A DNA stretch of 8,092 nucleotides, from contig JAUVON010000111.1 in assembly GCA_030599175.1 (NCBI GenBank), forward strand, positions 1-8,092, written 5' to 3'. Positions 1 through 7,069 of this stretch are shown here, piece by piece (the stretch's first letter is position 1; the number at the start of each line of letters is the position of its first letter). The notes under the pieces are model-generated. The model did not search any database, was not told where the DNA came from, and saw only the letters and a list, made by a program, of their open reading frames with translations. The position numbers were made by a program, and so were the translations under genes. The stretch is from Desulfobulbaceae bacterium (GTDB lineage Bacteria; Desulfobacterota; Desulfobulbia; Desulfobulbales; Desulfocapsaceae).

Positions 1-479
1 GAACGGGGATCAAAAGGTGTCGTTTCAGTAAAGTATCCGGTTTCCCCGAGAGACCCGTACACCTCATCCGTACTCACATGCAGAAAACATGGTTCCTCAA
101 CCTGCGAGCCACCCCCGATCCAGAATTTCCTGGCCGCCTCGAGAAGAGTAAAGGTACCTACAATATTTGTCTGAACAAAATCTGCCGGACCGGTGATCGA
201 TCTGTCTACATGGGATTCGGCTGCAAAGTGGATAACGGTATCTATCTTTTCAGCGGAGAAAATCCTATTTACAGTGGCAGCATCGCAGATATCACCCCTG
301 ATAAAGGAATAATTTTCGTCCTCAGAGATACTCTGCAGGTTCTTTAAATTACCGGCATATGTCAATTTATCGAGGTTGACCACCCGCCAGGCAGGATATT
401 TATTGCGCAGCAGGTGAATAAAGTTTGCACCGATAAAACCACATCCGCCGGTTACAAGTACGGTTCGTCTATTCTTCAT
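1..479 (-). CDS. rfbB: dTDP-glucose 4,6-dehydratase, N-terminal 159 residues (cut by left edge)
   Basis: This enzyme converts dTDP-glucose to dTDP-4-keto-6-deoxyglucose in the cytoplasm, the second step of the dTDP-L-rhamnose route to O-antigen and other surface sugars. I translated the minus strand from an ATG at 479-477. The codon just before it is an in-frame TAG, so no longer start is possible. Visible family marks are the NAD-binding Rossmann motif GGCGFIG (residues 11-17, G11/G14/G17), the family-typical DKLTYAGNL at 37-45, the FAAESHVDRS strand at 85-94, and the active-site segment STDEVYG at 136-142 with T137, D138 and E139. The catalytic Tyr-xxx-Lys pair and the substrate-binding half lie beyond the window. 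The ribosome site is weak: no GGAG-like run precedes the ATG. The gene reads away from prfC, and other rhamnose genes may follow off the left edge. UDP-glucose epimerase relatives are less likely given the DKLTYAGNL and STDEVYG segments. Confidence 0.95.
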   Translation of the reverse strand, partial: MKNRRTVLVTGGCGFIGANFIHLLRNKYPAWRVVNLDKLTYAGNLKNLQSISEDENYSFIRGDICDAATVNRIFSAEKIDTVIHFAAESHVDRSITGPADFVQTNIVGTFTLLEAARKFWIGGGSQVEEPCFLHVSTDEVYGSLGETGYFTETTPFDPR

Positions 480-592
480 CTATTTCGTTTTCTATTTGCA
501 TTATAATGAAAAGAGCCTATCTTATTTTGGTTTTCTCTGCCTGTTCTTATAATAGGTTCAACACATAAATCAAAGCCAAATCTAATCCAGCC
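480..592. promoter_or_regulatory. Divergent rfbB / prfC intergenic region with candidate -10 boxes
   Basis: This 113-bp AT-rich spacer must carry the promoters of both divergent genes. On the plus strand a perfect TATAAT at 548-553 lies about 40 bp before the prfC start and is the best -10 candidate. The sequence about 17 bp upstream (around 525-530) is a poor -35. A second, self-complementary ATTATAAT at 500-507 gives a TATAAT on both strands. On the minus strand it would start rfbB transcripts only about 14-20 nt before the ATG. GAGCCTAT (513-520) and ATAGGTTC (552-559) form an imperfect inverted repeat, 7 of 8 matching, around the prfC candidate promoter. Promoter assignment is inference from motif matches only. 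Confidence 0.4.
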
Positions 593-2179
593 ATGAGCAA
601 ACAACTCAACAGGGAAATAGCCAGACGGCGAACCTTCGGTATTATCAGTCATCCCGATGCAGGCAAGACAACACTTACTGAGAAACTGCTCCTTTTTGGT
701 GGCGCCATCAATATGGCAGGCGCAGTCAAATCGAGAAAAGTCGAAAGGCACGCCACGAGTGACTGGATGGCCATCGAACAGGAGCGTGGTATTTCCGTCA
801 CCACTTCCGTAATGAAATTTACCTACAAAGATTTCGAAGTGAACCTGCTCGATACTCCCGGTCACCAGGATTTCTCGGAAGACACCTACAGGGTTCTTAC
901 TGCCGTCGACTCCGCCATCATGGTAATCGACAGTGCAAAAGGTGTCGAAAAACAGACCGAGAAGCTGATGGAAGTATGTAGAATGCGCAATACTCCAATC
1001 ATCACCTTTATCAACAAACTTGACCGGGAGGGTTTATCTCCCCTCGATCTTATGGAGGAAGTTGAGGACAAACTGCAAATAGAATGCACCCCACTCTCCT
1101 GGCCCATAGGCATGGGAAAAACATTTAAAGGGGTATACAACCTCTACCATAAAACCCTGCATCTCTTCACTCCGGGGCAGGCGACCCTGAATCAGAGAGG
1201 TGTCCTAATTGATGACCTGAATGACCCGAAGGTTGACGAATTGCTGGGCTCCCAGGCAACGGAGTTACGGGAAGATATCGAATTGCTTGAAGGAGCTGCC
1301 AACCCTTTTGAATATGACCACTACCTGGGTGCAAGCCAGACACCGGTCTTTTTTGGCAGCGCAATCAACAACTTTGGAGTTCAGGAGATGCTGGACTGTT
1401 TTGTAGAGATGGCGCCGCCCCCGGGTGTGCGGCTGGCTACGACCAGAGAAGTTGACCCTGGAGAGGACTCTTTTTCCGGTTTCGTTTTTAAAATCCAGGC
1501 AAACATGAACCCTGCCCACCGCGACCGAATTGCTTTTTTTCGTATATGTTCCGGCAAATTCACCCGAGGGATGAAGGTTAAACACCATCGCCTCGGCAAA
1601 GATATTGCCCTTTCAAATGCCACAATATTCATGGCCCAGGAGAGGGAAAACGTCGAAGAAGCATGGCCGGGTGACATCATAGGATTGCACAATCATGGTA
1701 CCATCAAGATAGGTGATACCTTTACGCCAAAAGAGGAGCTGAAATTCACAGGCATTCCTAATTTTGCCCCCGAACATTTCCGCCGGGTTCTACTAAAAAA
1801 CCCCCTGAAAATGAAACAGTTACAGAAGGGATTGACCCAACTGGCAGAAGAAGGTGCAATCCAGGTCTTCCGCCCGCTTATCGGCTCAGATTACATTATG
1901 GGTGCTGTGGGAGTGTTGCAGTTTGAGGTAACAATGGCCCGCCTGAAAAATGAGTATGGTGTAGATGCCATTTACGAAGGAGTGGACTACCAGGCAGCCC
2001 GCTGGGTGCACTGTGATGACAAGAAAGCCATGGCGGAATTTGAACGGAAGAACCAGAACTCCCTTGCCAGGGACTCGGAAGGTTTTTTAACCTACCTGGC
2101 ACAAAGCGAATGGATGCTCAACTATTTCATGGAAAAATGGCCGGACATTATTTTTAACAAAACGCGGGAAAATATATAA
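593..2179 (+). CDS. prfC: Peptide chain release factor 3 (RF3), GTPase
   Basis: RF3 is a cytoplasmic translational GTPase that drives RF1/RF2 off the ribosome after peptide release. The 528-residue product matches the usual length (E. coli RF3 is 529). G1 is SHPDAGKTT at 19-27, with the Asp typical of RF3. The switch I region follows, ending with RGISVTTSV at 65-73. G3 is DTPGH at 87-91 and G4 is NKLD at 141-144. The RF3-specific [13 protein letters not shown] follows the G domain. A beta-barrel domain and the C-terminal domain, with [10 protein letters not shown], complete the protein. The SHPDAGKTT loop and the WPIG segment separate it from EF-G, LepA and TypA. Start: ATG 593 is the first in frame after a TAA at 566-568. 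There is no evident Shine-Dalgarno. The gene is intact, appears to stand alone, and converges on the UPF0251 gene 14 bp downstream with no clear terminator between them. Confidence 0.98.
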   Translation: MSKQLNREIARRRTFGIISHPDAGKTTLTEKLLLFGGAINMAGAVKSRKVERHATSDWMAIEQERGISVTTSVMKFTYKDFEVNLLDTPGHQDFSEDTYRVLTAVDSAIMVIDSAKGVEKQTEKLMEVCRMRNTPIITFINKLDREGLSPLDLMEEVEDKLQIECTPLSWPIGMGKTFKGVYNLYHKTLHLFTPGQATLNQRGVLIDDLNDPKVDELLGSQATELREDIELLEGAANPFEYDHYLGASQTPVFFGSAINNFGVQEMLDCFVEMAPPPGVRLATTREVDPGEDSFSGFVFKIQANMNPAHRDRIAFFRICSGKFTRGMKVKHHRLGKDIALSNATIFMAQERENVEEAWPGDIIGLHNHGTIKIGDTFTPKEELKFTGIPNFAPEHFRRVLLKNPLKMKQLQKGLTQLAEEGAIQVFRPLIGSDYIMGAVGVLQFEVTMARLKNEYGVDAIYEGVDYQAARWVHCDDKKAMAEFERKNQNSLARDSEGFLTYLAQSEWMLNYFMEKWPDIIFNKTRENI

Positions 2180-2193
2180 GGGGAGTGGATTGT

Positions 2194-2487
2194 TCAGACT
2201 TTTTCACTCTCATCAACAAACACCAGAGCATGTCCTTCGGTCAAGGCCTGGGCGGTCTTGCGTCTGGCAACAGTAATTATACGCTGAATCGTCCCTCTGG
2301 AAACTCCCATACTTCTGCCGGCCTCTTCCTGGGTCATTGCTTCGCTGTCACATAGCCGCAAAGCTTCCAGTTCATCCCGATGCAGGTTGATCTGCTTGAG
2401 TTCAGGTAACGGGGTACCCGTGGGTTTAAAAGCACGCCCACAAAACTCCCCCCGACACCTTCTGATTTTCTTTGGTCTTGGTGACAT
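2194..2487 (-). CDS. UPF0251 / DUF134 family helix-turn-helix protein (97 aa)
   Basis: This is a small putative DNA-binding protein of unknown role. The family opens with a conserved (M)xPRPxKxRR; here the ATG at 2487-2485 gives MSPRPKKIRR, so I chose it over an ATG 42 bases upstream that would add 14 residues. A GGAG (2491-2494, read on the minus strand) precedes it, although with a short 3-nt spacer. DELEALRL at 38-45 is the family hallmark. Residues 52-72 (TQEEAGRSMGVSRGTIQRII) form a helix-turn-helix resembling sigma factor region 4, followed by basic ARRK at 74-77. Cysteines lie at C11, C16 and C46; C11 and C16 flank a short basic turn, and metal binding is possible but unproven. In some relatives this domain is linked to nitrogenase-cofactor-like (Fe-Mo cofactor biosynthesis) domains; that partner is absent here. 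The gene is convergent with prfC and divergent from the DUF4390 gene. The dyad upstream suggests self-regulation. Confidence 0.88.
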   Translation of the reverse strand: MSPRPKKIRRCRGEFCGRAFKPTGTPLPELKQINLHRDELEALRLCDSEAMTQEEAGRSMGVSRGTIQRIITVARRKTAQALTEGHALVFVDESEKV

Positions 2488-2510
2488 GATCTCCAGCTGT
2501 AAAAAAGAAT

Positions 2511-2530
2511 ATTGAGTGCATATGCTCAAT
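2511..2530. promoter_or_regulatory. Operator-like inverted repeat over the UPF0251 promoter
   Basis: ATTGAG (2511-2516) and CTCAAT (2525-2530) are perfect 6-bp inverted arms around an 8-bp centre that contains part of the palindrome GCATATGC (2518-2525). The dyad overlaps the candidate -10 and transcription start of the UPF0251 gene. That is the expected place for a repressor site, so binding by the UPF0251 protein itself is a reasonable guess. No protein-site relation can be shown from sequence alone. Confidence 0.4.
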
Positions 2531-2554
2531 AACCTGAATTACAGCCATTGTCAA
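2526..2554 (-). promoter_or_regulatory. Candidate sigma-70 promoter for the UPF0251 gene
   Basis: Read on the minus strand, a perfect -35 hexamer TTGACA (2554-2549) is followed after 17 bp by TATTGA (2531-2526), which matches 3 of 6 positions of the -10 consensus. Transcription would begin near 2519, leaving a leader of about 30 nt before the ATG at 2487. This also argues against the longer start at 2529, which would lie upstream of the transcript. The -35 is strong and the -10 weak, as is common for promoters under activator or repressor control. Confidence 0.45.
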
Positions 2555-2722
2555 GTACACGGTAGTCTTTTAGTGCCTTACTCCATAAAAGCTGTAATAA
2601 AAAACAAGTCCGAACAAGAAATAGACAACTCCTATTTTATCAGGTAAATTGTACTGACTACAGGACTCGATTCAATACCCTTCCAACCGGCAGGCATTGC
2701 CATTGAATAACTATAACTGACT

Positions 2723-3298
2723 ATGCATTCCAGATTTTTAACACTGGCATATATTATTTTTGTTCTTCTGACTACCACCCTTTCCGGTTATGCCTCCGAA
2801 CAAAAAGGAGGGGTCACTATTGGGGAGTTGACAGCTACTACAGCCGAAGAAAATCTCATTCTTTTTTGTACTCTGAAAAACAGCTTTACTGAGGAGATGA
2901 TTGAAATACTCCACAGTGGCATTCCGCTGCATTTTACCTTCTCGATTGAACTGCACAAAACTGCAGAGAACTGGCCTGCTGAATTGATAACTGCACTCAC
3001 ATTTCAGCACACCATGATATTCGACACCCTCAAAGCGAGCTACAAGGTTACAGTGGAGGAAGAAAAGAATAAAACCTATTCATATCATTCCCTGCTTGAA
3101 GCACAAAGTGTAATAAATGAGATCAATGGAGCAAAGATAATAGAACTTTCACAACTCATTCCGGACAAACTATATAAACTCATGGTCAGAGCTGAACTCT
3201 ATAAGAAGACCCTGCCAATGGGACTGCGCGATGTATTTCCCTTTTTTTCCTGGGGCGATGTGGAGACTGACTGGCATAGTATCAACTTCAAGTATTAA
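2723..3298 (+). CDS. DUF4390 family exported protein (191 aa)
   Basis: Molecular function is unknown. The family is typically found immediately before NtrY-like histidine kinase genes, as here. Residues 5-22 are hydrophobic after H2-S3-R4 and end in SGYA, with a likely signal peptidase I cut after A24, so the mature protein should be periplasmic or anchored at the membrane. The mature part looks like a beta-rich domain, and the C-terminus carries the family's closing pattern: LPMGLRDVFPFF near 165-176, then WGDVETDW near 178-185. The first ATG after an in-frame TAA (2714-2716) is used. No Shine-Dalgarno precedes it, which is odd for the first gene of an operon. The gene probably shares a transcript with ntrY, 102 bp downstream. 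It may act as an accessory to the kinase's periplasmic sensor domain (inference from gene order only). Confidence 0.85.
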   Translation: MHSRFLTLAYIIFVLLTTTLSGYASEQKGGVTIGELTATTAEENLILFCTLKNSFTEEMIEILHSGIPLHFTFSIELHKTAENWPAELITALTFQHTMIFDTLKASYKVTVEEEKNKTYSYHSLLEAQSVINEINGAKIIELSQLIPDKLYKLMVRAELYKKTLPMGLRDVFPFFSWGDVETDWHSINFKY

Positions 3299-3330
3299 CA
3301 CCCATGAAATGAATTTCGCAACGAAGACAC

Positions 3331-3379
3331 CGCTTCACGGTTATGAAAGTAATGTAACCGGGAAGCGACAAGACTTTCA
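3331..3379 (+). other. Strong hairpin with loop-to-downstream complementarity in the ntrY leader
   Basis: CGCTTC (3331-3336) pairs with GAAGCG (3362-3367) and CGGTTA (3338-3343) with TAACCG (3355-3360), with one A/G mismatch between the two blocks. This gives 12 base pairs around an 11-nt loop (3344-3354). TGAAAGT in the loop (3344-3350) is perfectly complementary to ACTTTCA at 3373-3379, so the RNA could close an H-type pseudoknot or switch to an alternative pairing. The pseudoknot geometry is tight: the second connecting loop is only 5 nt. No T-run follows on either strand, so it is not a standard intrinsic terminator. It ends 21-33 nt before the ntrY start and may set ntrY translation or processing of the DUF4390-ntrY transcript (inference). 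Confidence 0.6.
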
Positions 3380-3400
3380 GATAAAACAAGAATAATTGAA

Positions 3401-5671
3401 ATGGAACAGACTCTGCCTGCGGAGAGAACCTCCGATAAAAAGCGATACAGCGCCAAACAACAGCGCCAGAAACGCAAATTGGTCAGGTGGACAATTCTCT
3501 TTTGTATTCTTCTGATCCCCATTTTTATCTGGATTCAGAAATTATTGCTCAAAGAAGAACTTGCCTTACCTTTCGACAATAATATTCTCATCTTTGCCCT
3601 GATCAATATTAATGTTCTCCTTGTCCTGTTCGTTCTCTTTCTTGTACTGAGATATCTAGCTGAACTTCTTTTTGAAAGAAAAGTCAACCGACCGGGCAGT
3701 AAACTTAAAACCAAACTTATTGCCTCCTTTCTCTCACTGACCCTGGTTCCCACTATCCTTCTATTTTTTGTTTCCCTGCAATTTGTCTCCACCAGTATGG
3801 ATTACTGGTTTAACGCCAGTATCGAGGATTCCCTGACAGAATCACTGAAACTGGCTCAATCCCTTCTGAAAGAGAAAGAAGAGCAGGTAACTGAGATGAG
3901 TAAAGGTATTGCAGAACGCCTCAAACATCTCGATATATCTTCCTATACATCCGAAACCATCAGCCAGACGCTTGAAAACATTCTCAGCTTCAATACTATA
4001 AACGGCCCCGACAGTATCACCCTTATCACTAATGATAAAAATCTGGAGATAACCGTCCTCGGGCCGGGTCTTCGCAGCATGATCCTGCCAAAGATTCCGT
4101 TAAACCTGATACAGCGTGTAAGGGAACAACAGATCAGGAAGACAGTCATCCAGGAGATCAGTAAAGGTGATCTGGTCCGTTGCATAGCAGAGATCCAAGT
4201 CGGCAACAAACATCTCGGTGGAGCCATCTTGAGTACTTCCCTGCTTGTAAAAAAAGATCAACTTGTCAGGATGAGAACAATTTCACAGGGGATTGAAGGG
4301 TACAGGCAACTCAAACATTTCAAAGAACCGTTTAAATTCTGGCTGCTGATCATTCTTCTCATCGTCACCCTCCTGGTCGTTTTCGCAGCTATATGGTTTG
4401 GTCTCTACATCTCTCGCGGTATAACCAATCCCCTGGAAAAACTGGTGCTGGCGACACAGCGGGTGGCAGAAGGTGATCTGGAATTTGAAATGGAGAGAGA
4501 TTCGAATGATGAAATGGGGTTGCTGGTGGACTCCTTTAACAAGATGACAATCAACCTGAACTCAAGCAATAAAAGCCTCGCTGAAGCCCATACAGCCCTT
4601 CAATTCAGTTCGCAGGAAAGCGAGCAACGACGAAGATATACAGAGATCATATTGCAAAATGTATCAGCCGGAGTTATCTCAATGGACGAAACCGGGCAGA
4701 TTACTACCATTAACCGGTTTGCCGAGACACTCCTCAATATTGACAAGACCCTTTTTATCGGTCTTAATTTCAACGATGTTCTCCCGCCTTACCAGGCTAC
4801 CATCGTTCAGAATTTTATTGACGAATTACTTGACACAGAAAAAATTACAGTCGAACAGCATATCAAGCTCAATGTACTGGGAAAAAGCTACTCCCTGCTG
4901 ATCAACTTCACCAGGCTCGAGGATGAACTGGAGAACCCTCTGGGTTTTGTGCTGGTATTCGATAACCTTACTAAACTCGAAAAAATGCAGCGTATGGCGG
5001 CTTGGCGTGAAGTGGCAAGACGTATTGCCCATGAGATTAAAAACCCTCTCACCCCGATTCAGCTCTCAGCCCAGCGGCTTCGTCGACGATATCCAGACAT
5101 TCTGACTGAAAAAAATAGCGTATTTGACCAGTGTACAAGCACAATCATTACCCAGGTTGATGAACTTAAACGGCTGGTCAGCGAGTTTTCTCAATTTGCA
5201 CGTATGCCCAAGGTGCAAAAATCTCAGAACAACCTGACACAACTGGCGGAAAACACCCTCATTCTCTACAGAGAGGCACATAAGCATATAAACTTCCGCT
5301 GCACTGAAACCGAACCTATTCCAATCTTCAGTTTTGACAGGGAACAGATTAAACGATGCCTGATTAATCTCATTGACAATGGAGTTGCAGTTTTACCTGA
5401 TGGCGGTACTATACACATCGAACTTTCTCCGGATGCAGAGAAGGAAAATGTATTTATCAGAGTATACGACGACGGACCGGGAATATCGAAAGAGAACAAG
5501 TTGAAACTTTTTGAACCCTATTTTTCCACAAAAAAGACAGGTACGGGTCTTGGCCTGGCAATTATTTCCACAATTATCTCAGACCACAACGGTTATATTC
5601 GAGTTCAGGATAATGAACCAAAAGGTTCTATCTTCATTATTGAACTCCCGCTCCTTAACAAGGAAAAATAG
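3401..5671 (+). CDS. ntrY: NtrY-like membrane sensor histidine kinase (756 aa)
   Basis: This inner-membrane kinase senses a periplasmic or redox cue and phosphorylates its partner regulator. The order is a basic cytoplasmic N-terminus, TM1 (about 30-45), TM2 (62-84), a basic loop, TM3 (106-128), an extracytoplasmic domain of about 184 residues (129-312), TM4 (313-336), HAMP (about 337-387, ISRGITNPLEKL), a short coiled linker and PAS (about 413-520). The kinase core has the H-box AHEIKNPL with H544, the N-box N656LIDN660, DGPG at 691-694, an F-box FEPYFSTKKTG, and the ATP-lid GTGLGL at 714-719. The four-helix, HAMP and PAS layout and the WREVARRIAHEIKNPLTPIQLSAQRL segment mark the NtrY type rather than NtrB. 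ATG 3401 follows an in-frame TAA at 3350-3352; the ribosome site is weak. ntrX starts 13 bp later. The signal is unknown. NtrY of Brucella is reported to bind haem through its PAS domain; here the PAS has a single obvious His (H487). Confidence 0.93.
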   Translation: MEQTLPAERTSDKKRYSAKQQRQKRKLVRWTILFCILLIPIFIWIQKLLLKEELALPFDNNILIFALININVLLVLFVLFLVLRYLAELLFERKVNRPGSKLKTKLIASFLSLTLVPTILLFFVSLQFVSTSMDYWFNASIEDSLTESLKLAQSLLKEKEEQVTEMSKGIAERLKHLDISSYTSETISQTLENILSFNTINGPDSITLITNDKNLEITVLGPGLRSMILPKIPLNLIQRVREQQIRKTVIQEISKGDLVRCIAEIQVGNKHLGGAILSTSLLVKKDQLVRMRTISQGIEGYRQLKHFKEPFKFWLLIILLIVTLLVVFAAIWFGLYISRGITNPLEKLVLATQRVAEGDLEFEMERDSNDEMGLLVDSFNKMTINLNSSNKSLAEAHTALQFSSQESEQRRRYTEIILQNVSAGVISMDETGQITTINRFAETLLNIDKTLFIGLNFNDVLPPYQATIVQNFIDELLDTEKITVEQHIKLNVLGKSYSLLINFTRLEDELENPLGFVLVFDNLTKLEKMQRMAAWREVARRIAHEIKNPLTPIQLSAQRLRRRYPDILTEKNSVFDQCTSTIITQVDELKRLVSEFSQFARMPKVQKSQNNLTQLAENTLILYREAHKHINFRCTETEPIPIFSFDREQIKRCLINLIDNGVAVLPDGGTIHIELSPDAEKENVFIRVYDDGPGISKENKLKLFEPYFSTKKTGTGLGLAIISTIISDHNGYIRVQDNEPKGSIFIIELPLLNKEK

Positions 5672-5684
5672 TAGGTAGCCCAAG

Positions 5685-7052
5685 ATGAACAAGCGCATAT
5701 TAATAATTGATGATGAGATAAGCATCCTGAAATCACTCTCCGGCATTCTGGACGACGAAGGCTTTTCCTCCATCTGTACATCATCTGCAGAGAAAGGGCT
5801 TGAAGTGCTGGAAACACGGAATATCGACCTGGTTCTCCTTGATATCTGGCTTGGAGATAATATGGATGGTATGACTGCTCTCGAAATAATTGAAGAGAAG
5901 TTTGACATACCAGTCATTATGATCTCCGGCCACGGTACAATTGAAACAGCTGTGCAGGCCACCCGCAAAGGTGCCTTTGACTTTATTGAAAAACCTCTTT
6001 CCTATGATAAAATTATTCTGGCAATAACCAACGGGTTACGCTTTGCACAACTGGAGCAGGAGAACATCCTGCTCAAACAGGGTACTGCTCAGCAACCAAT
6101 TTTAACAGGTGACTCCGAGGTTATAACAGCACTAAAAAAACAGATAGAGATGGTTGCACCAACGGATGCCTGGGTATTAATCCAGGGTGATCATGGGACA
6201 GGCAAAGAACTTGTTGCCCAGTCCATTCACAGGCAATCGCTGTCAAGTGCCCAACCAATGATTGAGGTCAACTGCGCTGCCATACCTGAGGAACTCATAG
6301 AATCAGAACTCTTTGGCCATGAAAAAGGATCCTTCACTGGAGCACATACCAGCAAAAGAGGAAAATTTGATCAGGCTGATGGCGGCATTCTCTTTCTTGA
6401 TGAAATAGGTGATATGAGTCTCAACACCCAGGCAAAAATTCTCCGCATATTGCAGGAACAGAAATTTGAAAGAGTCGGCGGCAATAAAACAATAAAAGTC
6501 AATGTCCGGGTATTGACAGCCACCAATAAAAACCTTGAGGAAGAGATTGAAGCAGGAAATTTCAGAGCGGATCTCTTCTGGCGTCTTAATGTTGTGCCAA
6601 TCCAGGTTCCCTACTTAAAGGATCGTCTGGAAGATATCCCTCTGCTTGTCGACTCCCTCATGCAGAATCTCGTTGAAAAAGGTTTAAAACGTAAAGAGTT
6701 TACAGAGGATGCCATACAGACACTTATGGAACATACATGGCCGGGCAATGTAAGAGAGTTGAGGAACTTCATAGAACGACTGGCTATCATGTGCACGGAA
6801 CCAAAGATCACCAGCACCCAGGTGAGGATGTTTCTCAGCCAGGGACATACTGGCACAATCGCTGAAAACGGTTCCTCATTCAGCCACCTTTTAAGTGCGG
6901 ATTTTAAAACTGCCAGGAAAAACTTTGAAAAAGAATATCTCCGACAAAAACTCGATCTGAATAATAACAACATCTCAAAAACTGCAGAACAGGTGGGATT
7001 GGAACGTAGCCATCTGCATAAGAAGCTTAAGGCTTATGAAATAATCAACTAA
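5685..7052 (+). CDS. ntrX: NtrX-like sigma-54-dependent response regulator (455 aa)
   Basis: This cytoplasmic activator, phosphorylated by the adjacent kinase, opens RNA polymerase sigma-54 promoters with ATP. The receiver domain (1-about 120) has the acidic pair D9/D10, phosphoacceptor D53, S81 and K103. The AAA+ domain (about 140-365) has Walker A GDHGTGKE at 168-175, the sigma-54 contact loop GSFTGA at 215-220, Walker B ILFLDE at 235-240, and WPGNVREL at 352-359. A Fis-type helix-turn-helix (about 430-451, [19 protein letters not shown]) binds DNA. Two small departures are visible: the loop is GSFTGA rather than GAFTGA, a natural variant, and Walker A has Asp-His where most members have Glu-Ser or similar. 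All catalytic positions are kept, so I expect an active protein. It starts 13 bp after ntrY with AGGT at 5673-5676 as a modest ribosome site. It is called NtrX rather than NtrC from the linkage to NtrY. Targets cannot be read from this window. Confidence 0.93.
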   Translation: MNKRILIIDDEISILKSLSGILDDEGFSSICTSSAEKGLEVLETRNIDLVLLDIWLGDNMDGMTALEIIEEKFDIPVIMISGHGTIETAVQATRKGAFDFIEKPLSYDKIILAITNGLRFAQLEQENILLKQGTAQQPILTGDSEVITALKKQIEMVAPTDAWVLIQGDHGTGKELVAQSIHRQSLSSAQPMIEVNCAAIPEELIESELFGHEKGSFTGAHTSKRGKFDQADGGILFLDEIGDMSLNTQAKILRILQEQKFERVGGNKTIKVNVRVLTATNKNLEEEIEAGNFRADLFWRLNVVPIQVPYLKDRLEDIPLLVDSLMQNLVEKGLKRKEFTEDAIQTLMEHTWPGNVRELRNFIERLAIMCTEPKITSTQVRMFLSQGHTGTIAENGSSFSHLLSADFKTARKNFEKEYLRQKLDLNNNNISKTAEQVGLERSHLHKKLKAYEIIN

Positions 7053-7054
7053 AA

Positions 7055-7059
7055 AAGGA
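7055..7059 (+). promoter_or_regulatory. Ribosome binding site of hemB
   Basis: AAGGA lies 10 nt before the ATG at 7070 and 13 nt before a second in-frame ATG at 7073, so it favours 7070. It is the clearest Shine-Dalgarno sequence before any plus-strand gene in the window. Confidence 0.65.
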
Positions 7060-7069
7060 ATATGTTGCC

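Noticed and set aside
78..347. Plus-strand 89-codon frame at the left end
   Set aside because: It is antisense to the well-supported rfbB coding sequence and has no family features.
528..540. Sigma-54-like TGG...TGC before prfC
   Set aside because: Only 8 bp lie between GG (529-530) and GC (539-540), so the spacing is wrong.
1795..1801. In-phase slippery heptamer A-AAA-AAC in prfC
   Set aside because: It encodes the conserved Lys-Asn-Pro-Leu segment of RF3. The -1 frame adds only about 40 codons before a stop, and I see no supporting downstream structure. Bacterial sites more often use A-AAA-AAG.
2183..2209. Inverted GAGTG / CACTC at the prfC end as a terminator
   Set aside because: It has only 5 bp of stem with a 17-nt loop, and the T-run sits in the loop rather than after the stem.
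2485..2529. Longer UPF0251 start at ATG 2529
   Set aside because: The extra 14 residues precede the conserved family N-terminus MSPRPKKIRR, and the start would lie upstream of the predicted transcription start near 2519.
2522..2647. Open frame of 41 codons in the intergenic region before the DUF4390 gene
   Set aside because: It has no Shine-Dalgarno, starts inside the UPF0251 dyad, and resembles no family I recognise. A frame of this length is expected by chance.
2688..2702. Sigma-54-like GG...GC element before the DUF4390 gene
   Set aside because: GG (2689-2690) and GC (2699-2700) are separated by 8 bp; the -24/-12 promoter needs 10 bp, and the rest of the consensus does not fit.
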